Shown here piece after piece: positions 42,047 through 51,050 of a stretch of DNA of 64,000 nucleotides; the first letter of the stretch is position 1, and every line of letters begins with the position of its first letter. Where the stretch lies: the NCBI GenBank assembly GCA_014879845.1, contig JACSRI010000164.1:19825-83824 (forward strand), given 5' to 3'. The notes under the pieces are model-generated. The model had not been told where the DNA came from, made no database searches, and was given only the letters and a program-made list of their open reading frames with translations. This DNA comes from Opitutaceae bacterium. GTDB lineage: Bacteria; Verrucomicrobiota; Verrucomicrobiia; Opitutales; Opitutaceae. A program made the position numbers and the translations under genes.

Positions 42047-44632
42047 ATGCGTCGCCTCATGTTCCGCCTCTTCCGACTCGTGCCTGCGGCCGCGATCGCC
42101 GCGGCTCCGGTGTATGGTGCCGCGCCTGAACACGCGGGCGGAAAGCCAGCCGGCGCCAAGGACGAGACCGCCGAACCGCCGGCCATCGTCTCGATTGCCG
42201 AGGCGATTGAGGACACTGTCGCGCTGCCCGGACTGCTTTCGCTCTACCGCGACACCGTCACCGGCTCGCTGCTCCTGCGCCTGCGCCCCGAACAGCTCGA
42301 TCGCGACTATATCCAGTGCACGTTCGTCCAGGATGGCCCGGCCATCGCCGGGTTCTTCCGCGGCGACTTTCGCGACAACCGCCTGATCACCCTGCGCCGC
42401 ACCTTCGACCGCGTCGAGGTGGTGGCCCGGAACACCGCCTTCTACTTCGATCCGGCCAGCCCGCTCGCCCGCGCGGCGACAGCCAACCGACTCGACTCGG
42501 TTCTCGCCGTCGTCCCGATCCTCGGTGCCGACGAGAAGACCGGCGAGATCGTGGTCGAGGCCGACGGTCTCTTCCTCGACGAGACGCTCACACAGGTCAC
42601 GCCGCCGCCGCCCGAGGACGAGGAGGCGGCGAAACAGATGTTCGCGCTGGGCGAACTCGACCCCGAGCGCACGCGCGTCGTCTCCGTCCGCAACTACCCG
42701 GACAACACCGACGTCGTGGTCGACTATGTCTTCGCCAACCCCGCACCAACCGTGCGCGGCGGGCCGGATGTGACCGACCCGCGCTTTGTCACGGTGCGCA
42801 TGCAGCACAGCATCATCGCCGCGCCGAAGAACGACTACCAGCCGCGCTTCGACGACCCGCGCGTCGGCTACTTCACGGTCGAGCAGACCGACCTCACCAG
42901 CACGCGGCCGGCCCCGTACCGTGACATGATCACGCGCTGGCACCTGGTGAAGAAGGACCCGGCCGCCGCGGTCTCGGAGCCGGTCGAGCCGATCACCTTC
43001 TGGATGGAGAACACCACACCGCGCGAGCTTCGCCCGCTCGTGCGCGCCGGCGCGATGCTCTGGAACCGCGCCTTCGAGGCCGCGGGTTTTCGCGACGCGA
43101 TCGTCGTGAAGGAACAGCCCGACGACGCGTCGTGGGATGCTGGAGACATCCGCTACAACGTCCTGCGCTGGGCCTCCTCGCCGCAGCCGCAGTTCGGCGG
43201 GCTCGGCCCGTCGTTCGTCGACCCGCGCACCGGCCAGATCCTCGGCGCCGACATCATGTTCGAGTTCGTCTACCTGACGAACCGCTCGCTCGAGGAGTCG
43301 ATCTTTCCGCCCCGACCCGCCCGCGGTCGGCAGGCGTGCTGCACGCTGGCGGCGCACCGCCAGAGCGCGCTCATGCTCGGCCGCGCCGTGGCGGAAACGC
43401 GCGACCTCGGCGAGGCCGTGCAGCAACAGCTCGTGCGCGAGGCCGTCACCGAGCTGGTCGCCCACGAGGTCGGCCATGTCCTCGGCCTCATGCATAACAA
43501 GCGAGGCAGTCAACTCCACCCACCGGCCGAGCTCCACGATGCCGCGCTGACGCGACGCATCGGCCTGAGCGGCTCGGTCATGGACTACAACCAGATCAAC
43601 CTCGCGCCGCCCGGCGTGGCGCAGGGCCAATTTTTCCCGGAGCAGCTCGGCCCCTACGACATTTGGGCGATCCAATGCGGCTACACGCCCGCGCTCGCCG
43701 ACCCGCAGGCCGAGGCCGCGCGCCTGGGCGCGCTGCTGGCGCGCTCGACCGAGCCCGCGCTCGCCTTCGGCAACGACACGGACGAGTGCACCGAGCCCGG
43801 CCAGGGCGTCGACCCGCGCGTGCTCTCCCAGGACATGGGCAGCGACCCAGCCACGGTCTGCGCGGGACGCTTCGCGCTCCTGCGCGAGACGGCCGCCTCG
43901 CTCGCGCTGCGCACGGCCGCGCCGGGCAGCTCGCACGAGGCCGTCGCGCTGAAGTATCGCGTGCTCCTGCGCGACGCGACCGATCTCACGCGCACGCTCG
44001 CCGTGCAGATCGGCGGCGTGCAGGTCGACCGCGCCTTCGCCGGCCAGCCGGGCGCGACGCAGCCCTTCACGCCGGTCCCCGCCGCCGAGCAACGGCGCGC
44101 CCTCGCAGTGCTGCGCCGCGAGGTCTTCGGGCCGGAGGCGTTTCGCGCCCCGGCGGAATTGTTCGCGCGCCTGCAGCGGCAGCGCCGCGGCTTCCACTTC
44201 GAAGAGACCCAGGAGGAACCGACGATCCACGCCGAGGTTCTCAAGATCCAGGCCATGGCCCTCGACCACATGCTCCACCCGCGCGTCCTCGATCGCCTGA
44301 CCGACGCCACGCTCTACGGCGGCGATTTCACCGTGGCGACGTTTGGCGCCGAACTCACGGCCGCGATCTTCGCCGACGACGCGGACCGCGCGGTCTCGAC
44401 CCTGCGCCAGAATCTCCAGACCACCTACGTGGAAAAACTCGCCGCCATGCTGGCGTCCCAGGCGGAAACGCCGCTCGCACCGGTCAACCGCGCCATGGCC
44501 GTGCAGCAACTCCAGGCGCTGCGCCGGCAGCTCGCCGCCCGCGCTCCCGCGGACATCTCGACCGACGCACATGTCGCGCACCTGCTCCTCCTGATCGGGC
44601 GCGCTCTCGACACCGGACGTCCCGTCGTATGA
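42047..44632 (+). CDS. Secreted zinc-dependent metalloprotease (DUF5117/DUF4953-like, metzincin motif)
   Basis: MRRLMFRLFRLVPAAAIAAAPVYGAA leader; HEVGHVLGLMHN (HExxHxxGxxH); LSGSVMDYNQINLAPPG. Confidence 0.88.
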   Translation: MRRLMFRLFRLVPAAAIAAAPVYGAAPEHAGGKPAGAKDETAEPPAIVSIAEAIEDTVALPGLLSLYRDTVTGSLLLRLRPEQLDRDYIQCTFVQDGPAIAGFFRGDFRDNRLITLRRTFDRVEVVARNTAFYFDPASPLARAATANRLDSVLAVVPILGADEKTGEIVVEADGLFLDETLTQVTPPPPEDEEAAKQMFALGELDPERTRVVSVRNYPDNTDVVVDYVFANPAPTVRGGPDVTDPRFVTVRMQHSIIAAPKNDYQPRFDDPRVGYFTVEQTDLTSTRPAPYRDMITRWHLVKKDPAAAVSEPVEPITFWMENTTPRELRPLVRAGAMLWNRAFEAAGFRDAIVVKEQPDDASWDAGDIRYNVLRWASSPQPQFGGLGPSFVDPRTGQILGADIMFEFVYLTNRSLEESIFPPRPARGRQACCTLAAHRQSALMLGRAVAETRDLGEAVQQQLVREAVTELVAHEVGHVLGLMHNKRGSQLHPPAELHDAALTRRIGLSGSVMDYNQINLAPPGVAQGQFFPEQLGPYDIWAIQCGYTPALADPQAEAARLGALLARSTEPALAFGNDTDECTEPGQGVDPRVLSQDMGSDPATVCAGRFALLRETAASLALRTAAPGSSHEAVALKYRVLLRDATDLTRTLAVQIGGVQVDRAFAGQPGATQPFTPVPAAEQRRALAVLRREVFGPEAFRAPAELFARLQRQRRGFHFEETQEEPTIHAEVLKIQAMALDHMLHPRVLDRLTDATLYGGDFTVATFGAELTAAIFADDADRAVSTLRQNLQTTYVEKLAAMLASQAETPLAPVNRAMAVQQLQALRRQLAARAPADISTDAHVAHLLLLIGRALDTGRPVV

Positions 44633-45282
44633 TGAAGCTTCGGCTGCGACGGACACGGAAACCCTGGCTGGAGGGCCGGATTTCCCACGGCCTGCGCGCG
44701 ATGCTGGCCGACGACTTCGACGGCGACTTCACGCTGGGCGAGATCTTCGACTATCTCGCCGGCCGCGGGCACGCCGCGCTGATGGTCGTGATGGCGCTGC
44801 TCACCTTTCTGCCGGTGATCTCCGTCGTCACCGGGCCGATACTCGTCTTCGTCGGTCTGCGCTTCTCCTTCGGCAAGCGACCCTGGCTGCCGAAGTGGCT
44901 GCTCGAGCGCACGGTGCAGCGCGCGACAATCGCCTCGATCGCCAACACGTGCGAAAGAATTGAGAAGCGCACGGCACGCATCCTCCGCCCGCGCGCGGTC
45001 GGCCTCGTGCGCAACATCTGGCTGCACCGCGCGCTCGGCGTGGTCGTGGCGATCTGCGGCGCGCTCCTGCCGCTGCCGATTCCCTTCACCAACATTCCCC
45101 TGGCCGTGCCGGTAATCGTCATCGGCCTCGCCCTCCTCGAGGACGACGGGCTCTACGCCTCGATCGGCCTCGCCCTGGGCGTGCTCGTGCTGAGTTCCCT
45201 CGCCGCGGCGACGTGGTTCGGCAGCGCCGGCCTCGGGTATTTGTGGCACCACTACTTCCCGCGCGACGATGCGGGGGGGTAG
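44629..45282 (+). CDS. ExoD-family membrane protein
   Basis: GHAALMVVMALLTFLPVISVVTGPILVFVGLRFSFGKRPWLPKWL; TM segments; ATGA overlap with upstream protease. Confidence 0.75.
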   Translation: MMKLRLRRTRKPWLEGRISHGLRAMLADDFDGDFTLGEIFDYLAGRGHAALMVVMALLTFLPVISVVTGPILVFVGLRFSFGKRPWLPKWLLERTVQRATIASIANTCERIEKRTARILRPRAVGLVRNIWLHRALGVVVAICGALLPLPIPFTNIPLAVPVIVIGLALLEDDGLYASIGLALGVLVLSSLAAATWFGSAGLGYLWHHYFPRDDAGG

Positions 45283-45357
45283 GCAATCCGCTCGCGGACT
45301 GCCGAACCGGGCAGGGCACGTCGCAAGGGCGCCCGCGAGCGCGCGGCCACACGACGC

Positions 45358-45843
45358 TTACCGCGGCGTGATGAGAAGCGCGAGATTCTGCCCGTCCTTG
45401 GTCGTGCCGGCCACGGCGGGTTTGCCGCGATCCCACTTCGTGTAGACGACGTTCATCACCTGGCGGTCGCCATCCATCCAGATCACGCGCATCCAGACCT
45501 TGCCTTCACCGTAGTAGGCGACCTCGACCTTGACCGTCTGTCCCTGCGGCAGCGCGATCTCCGTGCTGCCCGGCATCTCCACCCGGGCGGTCGCCTGCCC
45601 GATGAGTTGAAACGACTCGAAGCGCAGGCTGGTCTTCAGGTTCGGCACATAGGCGGCAAGGCGGCGGTCGGAGTCGCCCTTCTCGTTCGAGGCCGAGATG
45701 AGCATGGCACTGAGGCTGACGTTGCGCTGCGGCGCCTTGGCGTCGAGCGTCTCGTCGCGCAGGCTGTTGCCGTCGCCGAGCAGGACGAACGGCGCGGAAA
45801 GCGCGAACGCGGTGGCGGCGATGAGGATGGGGATCAGTCGCAT
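45358..45843 (-). CDS. Small secreted protein of unknown function, coupled to ECF sigma
   Basis: MRLIPILIAATAFALSAPFVLLGDG signal; 161 aa; start overlaps the sigma factor stop by 10 bp. Confidence 0.75.
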   Translation of the reverse strand: MRLIPILIAATAFALSAPFVLLGDGNSLRDETLDAKAPQRNVSLSAMLISASNEKGDSDRRLAAYVPNLKTSLRFESFQLIGQATARVEMPGSTEIALPQGQTVKVEVAYYGEGKVWMRVIWMDGDRQVMNVVYTKWDRGKPAVAGTTKDGQNLALLITPR

Positions 45844-46427
45844 GGCATCTCCTGGAGTTTGCGCGCCAATTGGCGCCGGGCGTGAAAGAGCCGCGACATC
45901 ACGGTGCCGGGGCGGCACTTGAGAGCGGTCGCGATTTCCTCGTAGGAAAGTCCCTGGACCTCACGCAGCGTGAGCACGGCCCGATGCTTGGGCGGCAGCG
46001 TCGCAAGGGCACGCTCGAACCGGGCGTTGCGTTCGGCTTTTTCGATATCGTCTCGAGTGTCGGCGTCGGAGGCGGGCTCGGCGATCGGCTCGCCTTCGTC
46101 GTTCTCGAGGAACGGAAGGAAACGGCCATACCAGCGCTTGCGCCCGCGCAGGTGATCGAGCGACTTGCGCACGGCGATGGGATGAAGCCACGTGGTAAAC
46201 TTCGAGTCGCCGCGGAAGGTGTTGAGCTTCTTCCAGATCACGATCCACACCTCCTGCGAGACGTCGCGGGCGTCGGTCTCGTTGCGCACGACCGAGAGGA
46301 CAAGGCGGAAGACGTATTCGTAATGCAGTCGCACCACGTCGCCGAAGGCCGTCTCGTCGCCGGACCGCGCGCGCGCGAGCAGCTCGCGGTCGTCGACGGT
46401 CTCGGTGGTGTGATCGGTTTCGGGCAT
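45834..46427 (-). CDS. RNA polymerase ECF-type sigma-70 factor
   Basis: DARDVSQEVWIVIWKKLNTFRGDSKFTTWLHPIAVRKSLDHLR and LPPKHRAVLTLREVQGLSYEEIATALKCRPGTVMSRLFHARRQL. Confidence 0.93.
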   Translation of the reverse strand: MPETDHTTETVDDRELLARARSGDETAFGDVVRLHYEYVFRLVLSVVRNETDARDVSQEVWIVIWKKLNTFRGDSKFTTWLHPIAVRKSLDHLRGRKRWYGRFLPFLENDEGEPIAEPASDADTRDDIEKAERNARFERALATLPPKHRAVLTLREVQGLSYEEIATALKCRPGTVMSRLFHARRQLARKLQEMPCD

Positions 46428-46458
46428 GCAACAAAACGGGGTGCGCTCGCGAGCCTAA

Positions 46459-46532
46459 GGCAGGGCGAGGTCGCTGGCTGAGCCGCGGACGTCACCGGCA
46501 TGCGCCGGCTCGGCCAGAGGCCTCGCCCTACC
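46459..46532. repeat. Family A intergenic palindromic repeat
   Basis: ggcagggcgaggtcgctggctgagccg...cggctcggccagaggcctcgccctacc; last 27 bp (46506-46532) identical to 18066-18092. Confidence 0.8.
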
Positions 46533-46580
46533 TTCGATCCTTGTGCCTCGCGCGCGCATGCGTGTTCGAGAGACCGCGTA

Positions 46581-47999
46581 TCAGCGGCCTGGTTGAAGGA
46601 TGTGCAGGTTGGCCATCGTGATGCCACTGAGAAGCGCGCCCACGATGCCGAGGTACCCCTGATCGGTGCCGCAGAGGTAGAGATTCGCCAACGCCGTGCG
46701 ACCGGAGCGCTGCTTGACCGGCGCACCGTAGATCGCGCCGCGCAGGTGCCCGGTAAAACGCCCGACTGTGCGCGGTGTGAACATGTCGACGGCCACGCGT
46801 GACTCGGCAGGCTCGACCGTCGGTGCCGGCATGAAGCGTCGCGCGCTGCGCTCGATCTCGGCAAACCAGCGGTGTTTCTCCGCCTGGTACTCCGGCTCGG
46901 CCGCGCCGAACCAGTAATCCGGGTCGGCCAGGCAGGTGATGCGCACGAAACCCTCCGCGAGCGCCCGGCCCTCGCCGAAGGCGAAGTTGTTGGGCAGGCA
47001 GACAATCCCGCTGCGCAGATCCACGCGCTCGCGCGTGGCCTCGTAGCTGAAGCGGTCGGAATCGTTGAAGAATACAATGGTGTCATCGACCCATCCCCAC
47101 ACCGACGGTGATGTCTTGTGCACGCTGATGGTTTCGACGAATCCGAGGCGGCCGGTATTCTCCTCGATGGCCGGACCGGGGGCCTCGCCGCAGAGCAGTC
47201 GTGTCTCCGGCAGGCCCACCGACGAAAGCACATGATCCGCCGTGACTTCGCTGCCGTCGTCGAGGATCAGGCGGTCCACCCGGCCGTCCGCCGTCGGCAC
47301 GATGCGCTGCACGCCGCATTTCATCCGACGTTCGCCGCCGGCCGCGCGGTAGCGATCGAGGAGCACGCGGATGATCCGGCGCACGCCCTCCAGCGGCCGG
47401 GCGAATCCCTCGAGGAAAATCGACTTCGCCATGATGACGAACTGCAGCAGCTCCATGTCGTGCTCCTGCGCGCTGCCGTAAAACATGATCGGGCATAGCA
47501 GCATGTCGGTGAGCACCGGATCGCTGATATGCGCGGCGATGAACGCGCGCGCCGACTCCTTGGGCGGATCGAGGCGGTTGTCATCGTAGGCCTTGATCGC
47601 CGCGATGAGCGCCCGATAGCCGTCGACCTGATGGGGGAACTCCCGCGCCACCTCGGCCTCGAGCACCGCGGGGTCGTTGGTGAAACGCAGATCGCGCCCG
47701 GGAAAGGCGACGCGCGAGCCGAACTGCGGGCAAAGGTCGAGCTCCTCGCGCTCGATGCGCAGCTGACGCAGGATGCGGCCGAGCGGCGTGCCCTTGACCG
47801 TGGGCGGCACGAAGTTGGTCATGGCATGCAGGCCCACGTCGTAGCGGCGTCCGTCAATGCTGTAGAAACTGTTCAGGCCGCCGGGAGCGTTGTGGCGCTC
47901 GAAGAGGCACACGCGCTTGCCGAAATACGCCAGCCGGATGCCGGCCGCCAGGCCCGACATCCCCGCACCGATGATCGCGACGTCGTAGTGTTCAGGCAT
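46581..47999 (-). CDS. FAD-dependent oxidoreductase, phytoene desaturase/CrtI-like
   Basis: YDVAIIGAGMSGLAAGIRLAYFGKRVCLFERHNAPGGLNSFY; C-terminal NLYLCGTDQGYLGIVGALLSGITMANLHIL. Confidence 0.88.
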   Translation of the reverse strand: MPEHYDVAIIGAGMSGLAAGIRLAYFGKRVCLFERHNAPGGLNSFYSIDGRRYDVGLHAMTNFVPPTVKGTPLGRILRQLRIEREELDLCPQFGSRVAFPGRDLRFTNDPAVLEAEVAREFPHQVDGYRALIAAIKAYDDNRLDPPKESARAFIAAHISDPVLTDMLLCPIMFYGSAQEHDMELLQFVIMAKSIFLEGFARPLEGVRRIIRVLLDRYRAAGGERRMKCGVQRIVPTADGRVDRLILDDGSEVTADHVLSSVGLPETRLLCGEAPGPAIEENTGRLGFVETISVHKTSPSVWGWVDDTIVFFNDSDRFSYEATRERVDLRSGIVCLPNNFAFGEGRALAEGFVRITCLADPDYWFGAAEPEYQAEKHRWFAEIERSARRFMPAPTVEPAESRVAVDMFTPRTVGRFTGHLRGAIYGAPVKQRSGRTALANLYLCGTDQGYLGIVGALLSGITMANLHILQPGR

Positions 48000-48065
48000 G
48001 GTGGCAACTCATGCTGGGCTCCGGCTCCTACTCCAGTTGCTGCACATCATTCGCACGACCGCTAA

Positions 48066-48206
48066 CGGAGTTGTCACTGAGGTCACGGAGTTTCCAGCGG
48101 AGTTTCACAGAGGGATTGGCGAACTCGGGCCGAAAGATACCATTCAGTCAGGTGCTCCGACTCTGTGATCTCTGTGCCACCTCAGGGATCTTTGTGGCCC
48201 ACTTCT
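48066..48206. repeat. Family C ('CTCTGTG' type) intergenic repeat
   Basis: gagttgtcactgaggtcacggag...cacagaggga...gactctgtgatctctgtgccacctcagggatctttgtggcc; imperfect inverted arms. Confidence 0.6.
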
Positions 48207-48225
48207 GATTCACGCGACGCCCGAC

Positions 48226-48262
48226 CAAAATAAAAAGGCCGGAAGCGCACACGCCTCCGGCC
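48226..48262 (-). terminator. Rho-independent terminator of the KAS-ACP transcript
   Basis: Minus strand GGCCGGAGGCG-TGTG-CGCTTCCGGCC followed by TTTTTATTTT. Confidence 0.88.
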
Positions 48263-48323
48263 GCCAAATGAGATTTCCGGTCGTGCGGATGTTTTCGTGG
48301 ATCGGCGACTCGCCGGCCCGCGC

Positions 48324-48587
48324 TCAGGCCTTCACGCCCGCGGCGTTGAACTTCGGCACGAGGTAGGCCGCGCAGCTGTCGAGCGAGGCGAGCTGCATGT
48401 AGTCGGCCTCAGGCACCTCGATGCCGTGGCGCTTGCGCAGCTCCATGACGATATCGAGGAAGTCCATCGAATCGAGCTGCAGCTGGTCGCGGAGCCTGAC
48501 GTCGGACTTGATGTTGGTGAGGTCCTCGTCCGGCGCGATGTCGGCGATGATGTCCAGGACCAGCTTCTTGCATTCCTCTGAGGTCAT
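48324..48587 (-). CDS. Acyl carrier protein
   Basis: 87 aa; LRDQLQLDSMDFLDIVMELRKRHGIEVPE with DSMD phosphopantetheine site. Confidence 0.92.
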   Translation of the reverse strand: MTSEECKKLVLDIIADIAPDEDLTNIKSDVRLRDQLQLDSMDFLDIVMELRKRHGIEVPEADYMQLASLDSCAAYLVPKFNAAGVKA

Positions 48588-48614
48588 ACTGTCGGTCGGT
48601 GATTCGATGTGTTC

Positions 48615-49862
48615 TTAGTCAGCGTAGCGTCGGATGATGAGAGCGGAATTGATGCCGAGCATACCGAACGAGTTGTTCAGGATGGCGTCAACCTGTTTTA
48701 CCTGAACCGGCTGATTGACAACGAGGTTCGGCAATGCGCAGGCCGGATCGAGCTCCGTGACGTTGATGGTCGGGTGCACGATCCGGTCCTCAAACGACGG
48801 CAAATTCCCGGCCAACTCAAGCGCTCCCGCCGCACCCATGGTGTGGCCGATGTAACCCTTGGTGCCGTTGATGTAGGTGTCCGGGCAGTCGCGAAACACC
48901 TCCCCTACGGCCTGGCACTCCTGGATGTCGCCCTGGGGCGTGGCGGTGGCGTGCGTGTTGACGATGTGGATGTCCTGCGCGCGCAGGCCGGCCCGCGCGA
49001 GCGCCGCGCGCATGCACTGGCCCTGCCGCTCGGGGTTGGGGAGCACGTAGTCGGTCGCGTCCGAGTTCACGCACCATCCGGCGACCTCGCCGTAGATCTT
49101 CGCCCCGCGCGCCTTCGCGTCCTCGAGACGCTCGAGCACGTAGAGGCAGCCGCCCTCGGAGACCATGATGCCGTTGCGCGCCTTGTCGAAGGGCCGGCTG
49201 GCCTTGGTCGGATCCTCGTGCGTGGCAAGTGCCCCCTGGCTCTTGAAGCCAGCGAAGATGCCGAAGGTGTGGATGCTCTCGGAAACGCCCCCGCCGATCG
49301 CGATGTCGATTTCGCCGAGCTGGAGCATCTGTGCGCCGTGAATGATACCGAGATTGCCGGCCGCGCAGGCCGCGCCCACGGCGTAGGCCGGGCCGGTCAC
49401 CCCGAGGTTGAGCGACGCCTCGCCGGCGGGGTTATTGGAGACCGTACGCGGGTTGTGGTAGTGCGACCAGAACTTGGTGTCGTACTTGAACTGCGAGATG
49501 TTGTAGATCTCGTTTTCCGTCTCGACGTTGCCGTGTTCGGTCGTGCCGACGTAGATGCCGACGCGCGTCTTGTCGATCAAGTCCCAGGCGAGCTTGCTGT
49601 CGGCGATCGCCTCGCGCGCGCAGTAGATCGAGATCGAACCGGCGCGCGTGCCGACGCGGACCTCCTTGCGCTTCTGGTATTTCAGCGTGTCGAAATGGCA
49701 GACGCCCGCGGGCACTCGGCCCATGTAGCGCATGTCGATAAACTCGCCGCCGGCCTTGCCGGCCAACAGGTTGGCGCGAAATTCAGCCAGCGTGTTGCCG
49801 TTCGGGGCGGTGAGCCCGACTCCGGTGATGACGATGCGACTGAGCGGCGTGCGTGCGGCCAT
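48615..49862 (-). CDS. Beta-ketoacyl-ACP synthase (FabF-like)
   Basis: MAARTPLSRIVITGVGLTAPNG; active-site Cys GAACAAGNLG, His in NTHATATPQGD and KGYIGHTMGAAG. Confidence 0.93.
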   Translation of the reverse strand: MAARTPLSRIVITGVGLTAPNGNTLAEFRANLLAGKAGGEFIDMRYMGRVPAGVCHFDTLKYQKRKEVRVGTRAGSISIYCAREAIADSKLAWDLIDKTRVGIYVGTTEHGNVETENEIYNISQFKYDTKFWSHYHNPRTVSNNPAGEASLNLGVTGPAYAVGAACAAGNLGIIHGAQMLQLGEIDIAIGGGVSESIHTFGIFAGFKSQGALATHEDPTKASRPFDKARNGIMVSEGGCLYVLERLEDAKARGAKIYGEVAGWCVNSDATDYVLPNPERQGQCMRAALARAGLRAQDIHIVNTHATATPQGDIQECQAVGEVFRDCPDTYINGTKGYIGHTMGAAGALELAGNLPSFEDRIVHPTINVTELDPACALPNLVVNQPVQVKQVDAILNNSFGMLGINSALIIRRYAD

Positions 49863-49944
49863 GTGCAGATGCCTGCGGGAAGCGACGAAAGCGGCGAACT
49901 TTTGGTTGGCCTGAGGCGAGGTCAAACCAATACACCGAGCGCGC

Positions 49945-50934
49945 ATGAACGTCCTCGTCGTGGGTGGTGCCGGCTACATCGGCAGTCATTGCGTTCGCCA
50001 ACTGATCGCCGCCGGGCATCGGCCCGTGGTGCTCGACAACCTGGTCTTCGGCCACAAGGGCGCCCTGCCTCCCGGCGTGCCGCTCTACGAGGCCGACCTC
50101 GGCAACGAAGACGCCGTCGCCATGGTCCTGCGTAAGGAATCGATCGACCTGGTCATGCACTTCGCGGCCTTCGCCTACGTCGGCGAATCGGTCAACGACC
50201 CGCTGAAATACTACTTCAACAACTGCGTCGCGACCTACCACCTCCTGCGCACGATGCTCAAGGTGGGCGTGCGCAAGTTCGTCTTCTCCTCGACCTGCGC
50301 GACCTTCGGCGTGCCGGCCTCGCTCCCGATCACCGAAACCACCCCACAGAGCCCGATCAACCCCTACGGGCAGACCAAGCTCGACATGGAGCACGCGCTC
50401 AAGGCGCTCGCCCACGCGCACGGCCTGAGCTTCGCCGCCTTCCGCTACTTCAACGCCGCCGGTGCGGCCGAGGACGGCTCGATCGGTGAGGACCATGATC
50501 CCGAGTCGCACCTCATCCCGCTCGCGATCTACGCCGTGCAGGGACGCACGAAGGAACTCTCGATCTTCGGCACCGACTACCCGACGCCCGACGGCACCTG
50601 CCTGCGCGACTACGTCCACGTCGACGACCTCAGCCGCGCGCACATCGCCGTCTTCGACAAGCTCGACAAGCCGGGCACGTCGCTCTTCTACAACCTCGGC
50701 ACTGGCAAGCCCACCTCGGTGCGCGAGATCATCGACGCCGTCGAGAAGGTCACCGGCCGCAAGGTACCGGTGAAGTTCGGCCCGCGCCGCGCCGGCGATC
50801 CGCCCTCCCTCTACGCCGACTCGACCAAGGCGAAGGCCGAACTCGGCTGGAAGGTGAAGTTCGACACGATCGAGGCGATCGTCGAGACGGCCTGGCGCTG
50901 GCACCGCGATCATCCGAACGGATACAAGGGGTGA
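49945..50934 (+). CDS. galE: UDP-glucose 4-epimerase
   Basis: MNVLVVGGAGYIGSHCVRQLIAAGH; STCATFGVP; NPYGQTKLDMEHAL; RYFNAAGAAEDGSIGEDHDPESHLIP. Confidence 0.95.
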   Translation: MNVLVVGGAGYIGSHCVRQLIAAGHRPVVLDNLVFGHKGALPPGVPLYEADLGNEDAVAMVLRKESIDLVMHFAAFAYVGESVNDPLKYYFNNCVATYHLLRTMLKVGVRKFVFSSTCATFGVPASLPITETTPQSPINPYGQTKLDMEHALKALAHAHGLSFAAFRYFNAAGAAEDGSIGEDHDPESHLIPLAIYAVQGRTKELSIFGTDYPTPDGTCLRDYVHVDDLSRAHIAVFDKLDKPGTSLFYNLGTGKPTSVREIIDAVEKVTGRKVPVKFGPRRAGDPPSLYADSTKAKAELGWKVKFDTIEAIVETAWRWHRDHPNGYKG

Positions 50935-50969
50935 CGGGCTGATCGGAAGCACCTCCGTGACCCAGGCAG

Positions 50970-51044
50970 GGACGCCTCGCCGAGGCGTCCGCGGGCGACT
51001 CGCGTCTCCCTGAGCATCCAGCACGGAGGCCTCGGCGAGGCCTC
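50970..51044. repeat. Paired REP-like perfect palindromes in the convergent galE/GT2 gap
   Basis: GGACGCCTCGCCGAGGCGTCC (50970-50990) and GAGGCCTCGGCGAGGCCTC (51026-51044). Confidence 0.75.
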
Positions 51045-51050
51045 ACCACC

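Noticed and set aside
42008-44656. 882-aa - strand ORF
   Set aside because: Exactly antisense to the metzincin protease gene; low-complexity shadow frame
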